Assembly (NCBI GenBank): GCA_910584155.1
Contig: CAJTYG010000006.1
Location: 83,194-147,193, forward strand
Direction of reading: 5' to 3'
Source: an uncultured Christensenella sp.
GTDB lineage: Bacteria; Bacillota; Clostridia; Christensenellales; CAG-917
Length of the DNA stretch: 64,000 bases
Shown here one piece after another: positions 16,208 through 26,627 of the stretch (its first letter is position 1; the number at the start of each line of letters is the position of its first letter). Both the position numbers and the translations under genes were made by a program. The notes under the pieces are model-generated. The model was not told the DNA's origin and did not search any database. It saw nothing but the letters and a program-made list of their open reading frames with translations.

Positions 16208-17992
16208 TTATTTTTCAAAGGTCTTTTCAAGCTCGTTGAGCGTTGCTTCAAACTCCGACATTGCCGTCCTGTAGGGCTCGTCGCTTTCCAGATCGACGTC
16301 GGCAAGACGAATTATATCGAGCGGAGCCATACTGCCGCCTGCGGACAAAAACTGCTTGTACTTTTCAAAATACGCACTGCCCTTTGTCAGAATATTGTTT
16401 GCTATAGACACTGCGGTCGTAATACCCGTGGCATATTTGTATACATAATAGCTCGAGTAAAAATGCGGTATCCTCGCCCATTCATAACGGATAAGGTCGT
16501 TATGCTCGACCGCTCTGCCATAGTATTTTTTGTTTAACTCGTAATAGTAATTGCACATATCCTCGGCAGTGAGCGGCTCGCCCTTTTCCACCTTTGTATG
16601 CGCAAACACTTCAAACTCGCTGAACATCGTCTGTCTGAAAAGCGTTGTGCGGAACATATCCAAATAATATGCCAGCAAAAACTGTCTGAACGGTCCCGTC
16701 GCAGTCTTCAAAAGGTGCTTTAGCAGCAGCACTTCGTTGACGGTAGAGGCTATCTCTGCAACGAATATCACGTAGTCCGCCTTCTGCTCGGGCTGCGTGA
16801 GGTTGGAATAATAGCTGTGCATAGCGTGTCCGAGCTCGTGAGCTATCGTAAACACGTCGTGCACGGTGGGCTGATAGTTTAAAAGCACAAACGGGTGCAC
16901 TCCGTACACTCCCCAAGAATATGCGCCGCTACGCTTGCCCTTGCTCTCATACACGTCAACCCAGCCGTCCTCAAATGCGCTTGCAAGCACCTTGCCGTAT
17001 TCCTCGCCCATTACGCCGAGCGCCTCTTTGACGGTTTTTACAGCCTCTTCGTATGGCAAAGCAAGCTCCTGTTCGGGCACGAGCGGCAAATACAGGTCGT
17101 ACATATTCAACGTCTTAAGCCCAAGCACACGCTTGCGCAGTGCGATATATCTGTGCAGCGGCTTTGTGCCCTCGCCCACTGCCTCGAGCAGCTTTTTATA
17201 GCAGGTCGACGGCACGTTTTCGCCGTACATCGCATAGTCGAGCGCACTTGAAAAGCCTCTTATTTTTGCATAAAACCAATCCTTTTTGACGTTGCCCGCA
17301 TAGTTCATTGCAAGCGTGTTCACAAAGCCTTTGTATGCCCCGAACATACTTTCAAAAGCGTCCTTTCTCACACGCTGATCGGAGTTTTGCAAAAGCAAGC
17401 CGTACACGCCGTGGCTCATTTCCAACTTTTCGCCCTTATCGTCGATGACGGGCTCGAAGTGCACGTCGGCGTTGTCAAACATATTGAAAACCTCATGGTT
17501 AGTATCCGCAAATATCCCAACCTCGCCTATGAGCTTTTCTTCCTTTTTAGAAAGAATTAAGTTTTTGCTGCGCAATATTTCCTTGAAAAACACGTCGTAT
17601 CCGTCAAAGCGTTTTGATGAAGCAAGCTCCTCAAGCCTCTCTTTGGGCAGCTCGGAAAGCTCGGGCTGTATGAATGATCCAACCGTATCATAGCGCACGG
17701 CAAGCATTTCCACCCTGTTTGTCATCGCCTGATATTTTCCGTTTTTTGCGTCCTCGTCAAGGTGCATTCTTGCAAACGAATACAGCATTGCGATATCGTG
17801 CGACAGCGACTTGACAAGTGCGAGGCACTCGGCAAGCTTATCTTCATCGGCAAGCTTATCCGCAAATTCCGCAAGCCGAGGGATACGTTCTTCCGTCGTA
17901 AAAAACGTCTCTTCCCACGCATCGTCGGAAGCAAAGATATCCGACAGCCGCCACTGATATTTTTTGTCAACTTCTTCTCTGTTATAAAGCAT
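16208..17992 (-). CDS. pepF: Oligoendopeptidase F (M3 family metallopeptidase)
   Basis: A cytoplasmic zinc peptidase cutting short peptides. The 594-residue protein is full length, with the zinc motif HELGHAMH starting at residue 385 and the third ligand Glu in EIASTVNE about 25 residues later. The N-terminal helical lid domain (1-200) and the YAKIRGFSSALDYAMY stretch near 241-256 are typical of PepF. It lies in a row with DUF1846, the lipoprotein gene and dnaB, spaced by 50 bp or less. Confidence 0.96.
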   Translation of the reverse strand: MLYNREEVDKKYQWRLSDIFASDDAWEETFFTTEERIPRLAEFADKLADEDKLAECLALVKSLSHDIAMLYSFARMHLDEDAKNGKYQAMTNRVEMLAVRYDTVGSFIQPELSELPKERLEELASSKRFDGYDVFFKEILRSKNLILSKKEEKLIGEVGIFADTNHEVFNMFDNADVHFEPVIDDKGEKLEMSHGVYGLLLQNSDQRVRKDAFESMFGAYKGFVNTLAMNYAGNVKKDWFYAKIRGFSSALDYAMYGENVPSTCYKKLLEAVGEGTKPLHRYIALRKRVLGLKTLNMYDLYLPLVPEQELALPYEEAVKTVKEALGVMGEEYGKVLASAFEDGWVDVYESKGKRSGAYSWGVYGVHPFVLLNYQPTVHDVFTIAHELGHAMHSYYSNLTQPEQKADYVIFVAEIASTVNEVLLLKHLLKTATGPFRQFLLAYYLDMFRTTLFRQTMFSEFEVFAHTKVEKGEPLTAEDMCNYYYELNKKYYGRAVEHNDLIRYEWARIPHFYSSYYVYKYATGITTAVSIANNILTKGSAYFEKYKQFLSAGGSMAPLDIIRLADVDLESDEPYRTAMSEFEATLNELEKTFEK

Positions 17993-18042
17993 TTTATACC
18001 TCTTTAAATATTTTAAAATTATATGTTTTCGAGAGTTGGTTT

Positions 18043-19530
18043 TTATTCTATAAACAAAGTACCGTCTAAGAACTCGGCGTCGCAGGTGAGATGTACGCCA
18101 AGCTTGCGTAGAGGATTTTCGTCCGCTTTGCTGAGTATGTGCGTAGAGTGCACCTCGCAGTTTTCAAGCATAGACAGCTGCTCTATTGCGCTTGCGGCAT
18201 TGGCGTCGGTTGCGGCGCATATCGACAAAGCAAGCAATGCTTCCTCAAGCGTAAGCGTATTGTTGTTTTCCTTTAAAATCTTTGTTTTTAAGTCTAAAAT
18301 AGGTCCGATTACATAGGGCGAAATGAGCTTTTGTTTGTCATTCATTCCCGCAAGCATTTTTACGGAATTGAAAATACAAGCCGCCGCCGCACTCATTCTG
18401 TCGCTGTTTTTGCCTGTGACTATTCTGCCGTCGGGCAGCTCGAGCGCAATAGCGCCCTTATCGTTGTTAAGCTTGCTCTTTGCACGTGCGACCTCAACTA
18501 TACCCCTGTCCGCAAGATTTATGCCGAGCCTTGACATCAAAAATTCGAGTCTGCTGACCGTATCGGGATTGCCGCTGCCAAGCTTAAGGTCGCAAAGCGC
18601 CTTGCAGTATCTGCGGATAACCTCCTGCTTAGATGCCTCTGCGCACGCCTCGTCGTCGACTATACAATAGCCCGCCATATTTACGCCCATATCGGTTGGC
18701 GATTTGTAGATACATTCCTTGCCCGTTATCTTTTCCAATATGCTGTGCACAACGGGGAAAACCTCGATATCTCTGTTATAATTGACCGTTATCTCGCCGT
18801 ATGCGTCAAGGTGGAAGTTGTCTACCTTGTTTACGTCCTGAAGATCCGCCGTAGCCGCCTCGTATGCGACGTTGACAGGGTGATTGAGAGGCAAGTTCCA
18901 TATAGGGAACGTCTCAAACTTTGCATATCCTGCCTGTACGCCACGCTTGTTTTCGTGATACAGTTGCGAAAGACAGGTCGCAAGCTTGCCGCTGCCCGGT
19001 CCGGGTGCGGTGAGCACTACAAGAGGACGTGAGGTTTCGATATAAGGATTTGCCCCATAGCCCTCGTCAGACACTATGGTGTCTATCTCGTGGGGATAGC
19101 CCTTTGTGGGACGGTGTATATAGACCTTTACGCCTCTGTTTTCAAGCTTAGTCTTGTAGGCAACGGCGCCCTGCTGATCCGTAAACATAGTTATTACGAC
19201 GCAGTTGATAAATATCCCCATAGCAGAGATATTGTCTATCATTCTTTCCACCTCGCTGCCGTAGGTGATGCCGTAGTCCGCTCTTATCTTGTTGCGCTCG
19301 ATAGCGTTTGCGTTTATGCAGATGATGAGCTCCGCTTTGTCCCTCAGCTTTTGCAGCAGCTTTATCTTTGCGCCCTTGTCAAAACCCGGAAGCACCCGTG
19401 CGGCGTGCAAATCGTCAAACAGCTTGCCGCCGAATTCGAGATATAGCTTGTCAAAATGACTTATGCGCTCGATTATATGCTCGGACTGCTTTTGCATATA
19501 CATTTCACTGTCAAAACCTTTTTTAAACAT
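18043..19530 (-). CDS. DUF1846 (UPF0371) family protein
   Basis: A 495-residue soluble protein of the DUF1846 family, recognised from the start FKKGFDSEMYMQKQSEHI, the GGKLFDDLHAARVLPGF stretch and VVLTAPGPGSGKLATCLSQ near 172-190, which looks like a nucleotide-binding loop. Its biochemical role is not established. Length is normal for the family. It is 25 bp downstream of parC and 50 bp upstream of pepF, within one long minus-strand unit. Confidence 0.9.
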   Translation of the reverse strand: MFKKGFDSEMYMQKQSEHIIERISHFDKLYLEFGGKLFDDLHAARVLPGFDKGAKIKLLQKLRDKAELIICINANAIERNKIRADYGITYGSEVERMIDNISAMGIFINCVVITMFTDQQGAVAYKTKLENRGVKVYIHRPTKGYPHEIDTIVSDEGYGANPYIETSRPLVVLTAPGPGSGKLATCLSQLYHENKRGVQAGYAKFETFPIWNLPLNHPVNVAYEAATADLQDVNKVDNFHLDAYGEITVNYNRDIEVFPVVHSILEKITGKECIYKSPTDMGVNMAGYCIVDDEACAEASKQEVIRRYCKALCDLKLGSGNPDTVSRLEFLMSRLGINLADRGIVEVARAKSKLNNDKGAIALELPDGRIVTGKNSDRMSAAAACIFNSVKMLAGMNDKQKLISPYVIGPILDLKTKILKENNNTLTLEEALLALSICAATDANAASAIEQLSMLENCEVHSTHILSKADENPLRKLGVHLTCDAEFLDGTLFIE

Positions 19531-19555
19531 ATATTTATCCCCTGTGTTTTATCCG

Positions 19556-21997
19556 TTATTTTTTGTCTGCGTCAAAGGCGACTACAACGTCTATCTTTGT
19601 GTTTTTGTAAATCTGCTTGCCCTTTGTCGTGCGCCCGTCGATACGTATATCCTCCGAGCTTATAAGGTGGGTGTTTCCGCCCTCGCTTATAGCAAGGTCG
19701 TAAGGCATTTTGACAAGACTCGCAAACTTCACCTTTGATTTGTCAAGCTCCACTATCTTCACGCCCTTGTTGTATCTTGACGTCATATCTATCGTCGCAA
19801 GTATCACTCGCTTTGCATAGCCGCTGTCGGTGACGATTATCACTTCGCCCTCATCGTCGTTTTGCCCTGCGTACACGACCTTGTCGCCCTCGTTGAGCTT
19901 TATTCCCTTTACGCCGCCTGCGGCTCTGCCCTGCACGGGCACCTCGCCAAGCTCATAGCGCAGCACCTGTCCCTGTGCGGTGATTTCCATTATCGTGCTT
20001 GCCTCGTCTACGACCTCGGCAGCGATGACCTTGTCGCCATCGGCAAGGTTAACCGCCTTGAAATACGCCTTGCTCACGGAATTGAATTCGCTAAGATCAA
20101 CTCGCTTCACTACGCCCAAGGACGTAAACAACAGCAGCTCGCCTGCGGGTGCGCCCTCAAAGAACAGCAGCTTTTTCACTCTTTCGTTTGTGGCTGCGTC
20201 CTGATTGACGTTCAGCAGCTTAAACGGTTTCTCTCTGAATTTCTTTTCGGGAATATCCGTCACGTCTATCCTTGCAAGGTTGCCGAGGTCGGTTATGACA
20301 TACAACGTGCCCTTGTTGTTGACGGACGCATACTGCACGGGCAGTGTATCAAAGCTCATAGATTCTATGTCGTTTCTTGCCGTAACAAACGCCTTTTGAG
20401 ACATAAAGCGCATATATCCGTCGCTGTTCACGACCAAAATTCCGTCACGGTATTGCACCGCTTCCGCCTCGCTCGGCGACGAATAGCTTATCTGATTTTC
20501 GCTGTCCACAAGCACCGTCATACGTGGCGAGTTTTGTTTTTTCTTCACCTCGGCAAGCTCACGCTTGACAATGGAAAACTGCTTTGCCTTTGAGGCAAGA
20601 ATACTCTCAAATTCCTCGATGCGGCTTTTGAGCATTGCAAGCTCTTCTTCCAGCTTTCCTACCTCGAGCTTTGCAAGGCTCTTGAGGCGCATATCGAGGA
20701 TAGCCTGTGCCTGAGCGTCGCTTAGCTCAAAGCGCTGACGCAGCGTTTCCTTTGCTTTAGCGGTGGATTCCGCCTCTTTTATTATCTTTATAACCTCGTC
20801 AATATTTCTTATGGCAATGAGCAAGCCCGACACGATTTCCGCCCTCGCCTTTGCCGCCTTAAGGTCATAAGCGGTGCGCTTGTAAACCACCTGCCTTTGA
20901 TACTCGGAATAATATCCGAGATACGCACGCAGGCTGAGCTGCTCTGGCTTGCCGTTTGCAATGGCCATCATATTGATAGATATTGCCCTTTCGAGATCGG
21001 TTTTTTTGTACAGCATATTTACAATGGCGTTGACGTCGGTGTCACGCTTACACTTCAGCACCGCACGCATACCCGTCTTGTCGCTTTCGTCCACGATATC
21101 GTAGACGTTTGCAAGCAAGGGCTCGTTGTTTACTGTCTTCATTTCGCCGAATTTTGTAAGCAGCTTTGCCTTTGACACGCCGTAGGGCATCTCGGTGATG
21201 ACGATATTCTTTTTGCCGTTGTCGTCGTTTTCGATATGCAGTCTTGCACGCACTCTGCACTTTCCGCTGCCCGTTTCATAAATGCTTTCGAGGCTGTCTA
21301 CAGGTATCAGAAAGCCACCCGTGGGATAGTCGGGACCGTGGAAGATGCCAAGCAGCTCTTTTGTGGTGATTTTAGGATTGTCGATATAGGCGATAACTGC
21401 GTCTATACACTCGCCCATATTGTGAGTGGGGATATCCGTTGCCAAGCCGACCGCAATGCCGCTTGCTCCGTTTACAAGCAGGTTTGGAAATCTTCCCGGC
21501 AGCGTCGTAGGCTCCTCGAGACTGTCGTCGAAGTTTGCCGTCCACGACACCGTATCCTTGTCGAGGTCACGCAAAAGCTCGAGCGCAAGTGCGCTCATTC
21601 TCGCTTCCGTATAACGCATAGCCGCCGCCCCGTCGCCGTCCACCGAGCCGAAGTTGCCGTGTCCGTCAACAAGAGGCATACGCATAGAAAAGGGCTGCGC
21701 AAGCCTTACGAGTGCGCCGTACACCGAGCTGTCGCCGTGCGGATGATACTTACCTAAGCAGTCGCCGACGATACGTGCGCATTTTTTGTGCGGCTTGTCT
21801 GGCGTAAGCCCCATTTCGTGCATGGAATAAAGCACTCTTCGCTGCACAGGCTTGAGCCCGTCTTCCACACGGGGAATGGCTCTGTCCAAAATGACGCTCT
21901 CAGAATAAGGCATCATCGAGTTGTGCAAAACATCCTCGAGCACGACGTCGAGCACGTTTTGATTGTATACGATATCTCTTTGCTGTTTTTTTGCCAT
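19556..21997 (-). CDS. parC: Type IIA topoisomerase subunit A, topoisomerase IV (ParC) type
   Basis: The subunit breaks and reseals DNA through Tyr129 ([11 protein letters not shown]). The quinolone-pocket region reads HPHGDSSVY (86-93). The breakage-reunion domain spans about 30-480 and the C-terminal six-bladed propeller about 500-813. The GyrA box (QRRGGKG), which lets gyrase wrap DNA, is not present where blade 1 begins; only a degenerate GRAAGGVKG occurs late in the propeller. I therefore favour topoisomerase IV over gyrase, and parE lies directly upstream. Family membership is certain, the ParC/GyrA choice less so. Confidence 0.9.
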   Translation of the reverse strand: MAKKQQRDIVYNQNVLDVVLEDVLHNSMMPYSESVILDRAIPRVEDGLKPVQRRVLYSMHEMGLTPDKPHKKCARIVGDCLGKYHPHGDSSVYGALVRLAQPFSMRMPLVDGHGNFGSVDGDGAAAMRYTEARMSALALELLRDLDKDTVSWTANFDDSLEEPTTLPGRFPNLLVNGASGIAVGLATDIPTHNMGECIDAVIAYIDNPKITTKELLGIFHGPDYPTGGFLIPVDSLESIYETGSGKCRVRARLHIENDDNGKKNIVITEMPYGVSKAKLLTKFGEMKTVNNEPLLANVYDIVDESDKTGMRAVLKCKRDTDVNAIVNMLYKKTDLERAISINMMAIANGKPEQLSLRAYLGYYSEYQRQVVYKRTAYDLKAAKARAEIVSGLLIAIRNIDEVIKIIKEAESTAKAKETLRQRFELSDAQAQAILDMRLKSLAKLEVGKLEEELAMLKSRIEEFESILASKAKQFSIVKRELAEVKKKQNSPRMTVLVDSENQISYSSPSEAEAVQYRDGILVVNSDGYMRFMSQKAFVTARNDIESMSFDTLPVQYASVNNKGTLYVITDLGNLARIDVTDIPEKKFREKPFKLLNVNQDAATNERVKKLLFFEGAPAGELLLFTSLGVVKRVDLSEFNSVSKAYFKAVNLADGDKVIAAEVVDEASTIMEITAQGQVLRYELGEVPVQGRAAGGVKGIKLNEGDKVVYAGQNDDEGEVIIVTDSGYAKRVILATIDMTSRYNKGVKIVELDKSKVKFASLVKMPYDLAISEGGNTHLISSEDIRIDGRTTKGKQIYKNTKIDVVVAFDADKK

Positions 21998-22030
21998 ATT
22001 TTATCCTATACGCCGAGCGGCGCAGTGTTT

Positions 22031-24004
22031 TTATGATTGTTTAGTCACCTTAAAGCCGTCCGTCTTGTTGAAGTCGGCATACTGATAGATATATTCCTTT
22101 CTCGGGGTGCTGTCGTCACCCATAAGTATGGATATTCGCTCGTCCGCAATCTTTGCGTCCTCTATCTTCACACGTGTCAGAGTGCGCTTTGCGGGATCCA
22201 TAGTGGTATCCCAAAGCTGCTCGGGGTTCATCTCGCCCAAGCCCTTAAAGCGTTGCAATATTGCGTTTTTGCCCATCTTTTTCTGTCCCTCGGCGAGTGC
22301 GTTATCATCGTAGCAATACAGCGTTTCATTGTTTTTTTGCAAACGGTAAAGCGGAGGCATCCCGATATAGATATGCCCTTCCTCGATGAGCTGCCGCATA
22401 TATCTGAAGAAAAACGTAAGCAATATCGCTCTTATATGCGCTCCGTCGTCGTCGGCGTCGGCAAGTATGATTATCTTGTCATAGCGCAGCGACGTAATAT
22501 CGAAGTTTTGTCCGATGCCCGTGCCAAGCGCATTTATAAGCGTAGCGAGCTCTGCATTTTCAAGCACCTCTTTAAGTCCCTTTTTCTTTTCGACGTTGAG
22601 CGGCTTGCCCTTTAGCGGAAGTATCGCTTGAAAAAACCTGTCTCTCGCCTGCTTCGCACTGCCGCCTGCGCTGTCGCCCTCAACGATAAACAGCTCGTTT
22701 ACGGCATAGTTTTTGCCCGAACAGCTCGCAAGCTTTCCTACAAGATTGAGCCCGTTGGTCACCTTGTTTTGCTGACGGCTGAGCGACTTTGCCTGCTTTA
22801 CGGCGTCACGTGTCTTCATTGCGCCGAGCGCTTTTGCTATTATCTTTTCCGCAACGGCTTTGAAGCCCCTTTGCAGCAATAGCTCGCTAAGCTTTTCGGT
22901 CAGCAGACTTTCCACCTTTGTGCGGGCTTCCTGATTGCCAAGCTTCGTCTTTGTCTGACCTTCAAACTGTACGTTTTGCATTTTGACGATAAGCACGCAG
23001 GTCAAGCCCTCTCTGAAGTCGTCGCCGATGAGCGATGCGTCCTTGCCCTTTATCTGCTTTGAGGTGTTGCGCCCGTAGTCGTTAAACACCTTTGTTATCG
23101 CCGAGCGCAAGCCCACAACGTGAGTGCCGCCCTCGGGCGTGGGAATATTGTTGACGTATGCGTGCAAATCCTCGGTATACGTGTCGGTGTGCTGCATTGC
23201 GACAGCGACCTCAAAATTTTCGTCCTTAGCCTCAACGTATATGGGCTTGTCATAAAGCACGTTGCGTTTTCTGTTGAGAAACTGCACATAGTCCGCTATG
23301 CCGCCCTTATAACAAAACACGTCGTGCCTGTCCGTGCCGCCGTCAAGCGGAAGACGGTTGTCGTCAAGTATAATAGTCACGCCCTTGTTGAGATACGCCG
23401 ATTCCCTCACACGCTCGGCTATCTCGTCGTACTTAAACTTTTCCTTGCCGAAAACACGCTCGTCGGGCTTAAACGTGACCGTCGTGCCCGTGCCCTTTGT
23501 CTTGCCTATCACGGTAAGCGGGGTTTTTGTAATGCCGCTCTTCACCTTGTTACCTATTTGCGGCGAGTGAAATTCCACCTTATAGAGGTTGCCGTCACGC
23601 TTGACCTCAACGGTGAGCCATTCAGACAAAGCGTTTGTGACAGATGCGCCCACGCCGTGCAGACCGCCCGAATAAGCGTACTGCCCGTTGTCGAACTTTG
23701 CGCCTGCGTGCAGCTGAGTGTATACGACTTCTACGCCGCTTATTTTAAGCTTCGGGTGCTTGTCGACAGGCACGCCACGTCCGTTGTCGCTCACCCTTGC
23801 GACGTTGTCGTCAAGCAGCTCAATTTTGACAGTATTGCCATAGCCGTTTGCGACCTCGTCAATGCTGTTGTCGATGATTTCCCAAAGGATATGGTGCATG
23901 CCCTGACTGCCCGTTGTGCCGATATACATACCGGGGCGCTTGCGGACGGCGTCCAAGCCTTCGAGAACGTGTATGTCTCCTGCATTGTAGTTTTTGTTTG
24001 CCAT
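22031..24004 (-). CDS. parE: Type IIA topoisomerase subunit B, ParE/GyrB
   Basis: The 657-residue ATPase subunit has the GHKL site (EIIDNSIDEV, then DNGRGVPVD and GGLHGVGASV near 115-124), the transducer domain, and the TOPRIM domain with EGDSAGGSAKQ and the metal motif DADDDGAH. The NALSEWLTV stretch after the ATP lid reads more like ParE than GyrB, and the length (no insertion) fits both. It heads the unit parE-parC-DUF1846-pepF-lipoprotein-dnaB, starting 40 nt after a good promoter. Confidence 0.92.
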   Translation of the reverse strand: MANKNYNAGDIHVLEGLDAVRKRPGMYIGTTGSQGMHHILWEIIDNSIDEVANGYGNTVKIELLDDNVARVSDNGRGVPVDKHPKLKISGVEVVYTQLHAGAKFDNGQYAYSGGLHGVGASVTNALSEWLTVEVKRDGNLYKVEFHSPQIGNKVKSGITKTPLTVIGKTKGTGTTVTFKPDERVFGKEKFKYDEIAERVRESAYLNKGVTIILDDNRLPLDGGTDRHDVFCYKGGIADYVQFLNRKRNVLYDKPIYVEAKDENFEVAVAMQHTDTYTEDLHAYVNNIPTPEGGTHVVGLRSAITKVFNDYGRNTSKQIKGKDASLIGDDFREGLTCVLIVKMQNVQFEGQTKTKLGNQEARTKVESLLTEKLSELLLQRGFKAVAEKIIAKALGAMKTRDAVKQAKSLSRQQNKVTNGLNLVGKLASCSGKNYAVNELFIVEGDSAGGSAKQARDRFFQAILPLKGKPLNVEKKKGLKEVLENAELATLINALGTGIGQNFDITSLRYDKIIILADADDDGAHIRAILLTFFFRYMRQLIEEGHIYIGMPPLYRLQKNNETLYCYDDNALAEGQKKMGKNAILQRFKGLGEMNPEQLWDTTMDPAKRTLTRVKIEDAKIADERISILMGDDSTPRKEYIYQYADFNKTDGFKVTKQS

Positions 24005-24050
24005 TTCTTCCTTAAAGCGTAATTGCGCTTATACTTATAATAATATAACT

Positions 24051-24079
24051 ATTTTAACATATATAAAAAAACATATCAA
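24051..24079 (-). promoter_or_regulatory. Sigma-A type promoter of parE operon
   Basis: TTGATA, 17-nt spacer, TAAAAT on the minus strand, about 47 bp from the parE start codon. The leader carries a short hairpin (AAGCG/CGCTT) just before the ribosome site. Confidence 0.65.
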
Positions 24080-24212
24080 CCAAAATAAAGACACACTGCG
24101 GCGATTGCAAAATATTTTTTGTGTACTCAAATGCAGCATATAAGTTTACAATGAATTAACAACCAATGTTAATGCAGTGCATTGTCCTCACATAGAATAA
24201 ACTCACCGAAAT

Positions 24213-24238
24213 AACAAAAACCCGCATTCTAATGCGGG
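24213..24238 (-). terminator. Intrinsic terminator of the alpha/beta hydrolase gene
   Basis: CCCGCA/TGCGGG stem at 24221-24238 followed on the minus strand by TTTTTGTT, 27 bp after the hydrolase stop. The rest of the 24,005-24,265 gap shows only the parE promoter and AT-rich sequence. Confidence 0.8.
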
Positions 24239-24265
24239 CTTTAAATCAAATTAGTTTTAGTTTTA

Positions 24266-25183
24266 TCACTTTATCATTTCCTCTATCTTTGCGAGCATAT
24301 CCGCATAGACTTCCTGATTGTTGATTTCGTTCAAAATCTCGTGACGGGCTTCGGGATAAAGCTTTATGGAAACATTTTTGACGCCGAGCTTTTTATATTG
24401 CTCATACAGCTTTTGGACAAGCTTGCCGTTGCCGCCTACGGGGTCGTTGCTGCCCGAGAAAATTGCAATGGGCTTGTTTTTGTCTATCTTTGCAAGATTT
24501 TGCTTTTTGTAGGACGATTTAAGCCCTGCAAAGAACCACTTGAAAAACGCCGTTGACATCACCTGTCCGCACTGCTCGTCAAGGCAGTATTTTTTGACCT
24601 GCTCTCTATCTCTTGACAGCCAAGCGAACATTCCCTCTTTTTTGAAGGGCTTATTGTATGAGCCAAACGAAAGATTGTTTGCAAGGTTCCCCACCTTTTC
24701 GCCGCCGCAAAGCGCATATTGAGTGCCGATGATTGCATTGCCCAAATTGAGCAAAGCGCCCTTCATCATTGCCGAGCCGCTTAGGATAACGCCGTCGTGC
24801 TCTTTACATTCCTCAATATATCTCTGTCCCACCATACTGCCGTAGCTGTGCCCGAGATAGATGACGGGCAAACCGAATTTTTGCTTGAGATACGACGTTA
24901 TAGCCATTTCGTCACGCACGGTGTCCATATAGATGTTGCCCTTGTGATAGCCCTGTATGCCCTTTGCAGACTGCTTTGTGCTTGTCATTCCGTGTGCACG
25001 GTGGTCGTCAGCAAAGACGATAAAGCCGTTTTTATTGAGAAAATTTGCAAAATCGTCATAGCGTCTTGCGTGCTCCGCCATGCCGTGCGAAATCTGCACG
25101 ACAGCTTTGGGATTTCTCACATCATCCCACAGATAACACTGAATAACAGTACCGTCAAAACTTGTAAACTTCTCGTTTTTCAT
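24266..25183 (-). CDS. Alpha/beta hydrolase, lysophospholipase/monoacylglycerol lipase-like
   Basis: A 305-residue serine hydrolase with the nucleophile elbow GHSYGS (Ser near 113), the oxyanion region QISHGMAEHARRY near 31-43, a likely acid in GSNDPVGG and the catalytic His in EARHEILNE near the C-terminus. The HGMAEH motif and the lid insertion are typical of monoacylglycerol lipase or lysophospholipase proteins. The substrate is not known. No signal peptide, so cytoplasmic. It is a single-gene unit with its own promoter, operator-like palindrome and terminator. Confidence 0.9.
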   Translation of the reverse strand: MKNEKFTSFDGTVIQCYLWDDVRNPKAVVQISHGMAEHARRYDDFANFLNKNGFIVFADDHRAHGMTSTKQSAKGIQGYHKGNIYMDTVRDEMAITSYLKQKFGLPVIYLGHSYGSMVGQRYIEECKEHDGVILSGSAMMKGALLNLGNAIIGTQYALCGGEKVGNLANNLSFGSYNKPFKKEGMFAWLSRDREQVKKYCLDEQCGQVMSTAFFKWFFAGLKSSYKKQNLAKIDKNKPIAIFSGSNDPVGGNGKLVQKLYEQYKKLGVKNVSIKLYPEARHEILNEINNQEVYADMLAKIEEMIK

Positions 25184-25200
25184 AATACCCCCAACAATTT

Positions 25201-25214
25201 GTATGCGTGCATAC
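25201..25214. promoter_or_regulatory. Operator-like palindrome in the hydrolase leader
   Basis: GTATGCGTGCATAC is a perfect 6-2-6 inverted repeat placed about 10-23 nt downstream of the predicted hydrolase transcription start and just before its GGGGG ribosome site. Confidence 0.45.
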
Positions 25215-25230
25215 TTTCAATACTGATATT

Positions 25231-25259
25231 ATATTATCACAGCTATTTTAATATTTCAA
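25231..25259 (-). promoter_or_regulatory. Promoter of the alpha/beta hydrolase gene
   Basis: TTGAAA, 17-nt spacer, TAATAT on the minus strand, with transcription expected from about 25,224. Confidence 0.6.
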
Positions 25260-25333
25260 TATACAAAATAACACAAATGTCGATTATCTTAAAAAATTTT
25301 TGTCAGCAAAATACAGCCTTTTTTCGCAGAATT

Positions 25334-25414
25334 TTGACAAAACACGCATTTTAAATGTACATAAATATACAATAAAATGCTTTTTATGACTGTTTGCTTT
25401 CAGCAAACTTTTTT
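25334..25414 (+). promoter_or_regulatory. Possible murG promoter followed by an attenuator-like hairpin
   Basis: TTGACA at 25334-25339 with a poor -10 (TACATA, 18-nt spacer) precedes a GTTTGC/GCAAAC hairpin (25392-25408) and T6 (25409-25414). No plus-strand gene lies upstream of this terminator-like element, so it would act inside the murG leader, 47 bp before the start codon. The stem has only 6 bp and the -10 is weak. Confidence 0.35.
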
Positions 25415-25460
25415 ACACTCTGCGCATACTATGATAAACAAACAATTCGGAGAGTAAATT

Positions 25461-26627
25461 ATGGCACAAAAATCAGACATTATCGTTTTTACAGGCGGTG
25501 GCACGGGCGGTCACATTTATCCAAATCTTGCGCTCATTCCCGAGTTTGAAAGAAGGGGCTTCAAAGCGGTTTATATCGGCGGCGACGGCAAGCCTATGGA
25601 ACGCACTCTCGCAAAGAGCGCAAACGTAAAATACTACGGCTTGCCCGTAATAAAGCTTGTGCGCTCGATGTCGCCAAAGGCATTTATAAACAACGTCAAA
25701 ATTCCACTGACGCTTACAAAATCAGTTTCGGAGGCTCGCAGGCTGCTTGAAAAAATAAGTCCCGTTGCGGTGTTTTCAAAGGGCGGCTTTGTATCCTTGC
25801 CCGTTGTGATGGCGGCAAAAAAGCTTGACATTCCCGTATTTGCGCACGAATCGGATTTGACGTTGGGGCTTGCAAATAAAATAGCAAAGGCATATGGCGC
25901 CACCCTGCTCAAGGCAAATCCGCATGCCGAATTCGACGCCGTGACGGTGGGAATGCCCTTGAGAGACAGTCTTTTCGGAGTAAAAAAGACGGAGGCAAAA
26001 CAACGTCTCAACATATCCACGTCAAAAAAGATACTGCTTGTTTTGGGCGGCTCGTCGGGCGCAAAATTTTTAAACGAGCAAGTGGAAAAGCACCTTTCCG
26101 AGCTGACGTCCAAATATTTTGTTTTGCACGTATCCGGCAAAGGCATTGCCCCGTCCGCTGCTACGACGGCAAAAAAAGAGGAATTAAACAACGGCGCCGT
26201 GACCGTATCCCACAACAGCACCTCGCTCGCCATACAAAAAAACTATATACGATTTGAATATGCCGAAAATATCGCCGACTTCTATGCCGTAAGCGACGTC
26301 GTAATCTCACGTGCGGGCGCAACCGCAGTTTATGAAATATCCGCACTTAAAAAGAGGGCTATATTCGTACCGCTGCCAAAGGGCATATCGAGAGGCGATC
26401 AGATATTCAACGCCGAGCTTGCCGAAGAATTCGGCGCAATTACTTTATGCCAAAATGAAAGCTTTTCCGACAGGCTGCTGCCTACGATAGAAAAAGCCTT
26501 GCAAAATCCGCCTATGCGAGCGGTCACAGCCGACGCAAACGGAAAAATTGCGGATATTATATGTGATAGCATAAGGCGAGGTGAAAAATGCAAAGACAAA
26601 AAACCATCGCCAAATGGCTCGCAATAA
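25461..26627 (+). CDS. murG: UDP-N-acetylglucosamine transferase MurG
   Basis: MurG adds GlcNAc to lipid I to form lipid II on the inner face of the membrane. The 388-residue GT28 enzyme has the N-terminal GGGTGGHIYPN loop (12-22), SKGGFVS and HESD motifs in the acceptor domain, VLGGSSGA in the donor domain and the EYAENIADFYAVSDVVISRAGATAVYE region near the C-terminal binding site. It ends with a charged tail that overlaps the next gene. A CGGAGAG ribosome site precedes the ATG. No other cell-wall genes lie nearby. Confidence 0.95.
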   Translation: MAQKSDIIVFTGGGTGGHIYPNLALIPEFERRGFKAVYIGGDGKPMERTLAKSANVKYYGLPVIKLVRSMSPKAFINNVKIPLTLTKSVSEARRLLEKISPVAVFSKGGFVSLPVVMAAKKLDIPVFAHESDLTLGLANKIAKAYGATLLKANPHAEFDAVTVGMPLRDSLFGVKKTEAKQRLNISTSKKILLVLGGSSGAKFLNEQVEKHLSELTSKYFVLHVSGKGIAPSAATTAKKEELNNGAVTVSHNSTSLAIQKNYIRFEYAENIADFYAVSDVVISRAGATAVYEISALKKRAIFVPLPKGISRGDQIFNAELAEEFGAITLCQNESFSDRLLPTIEKALQNPPMRAVTADANGKIADIICDSIRRGEKCKDKKPSPNGSQ

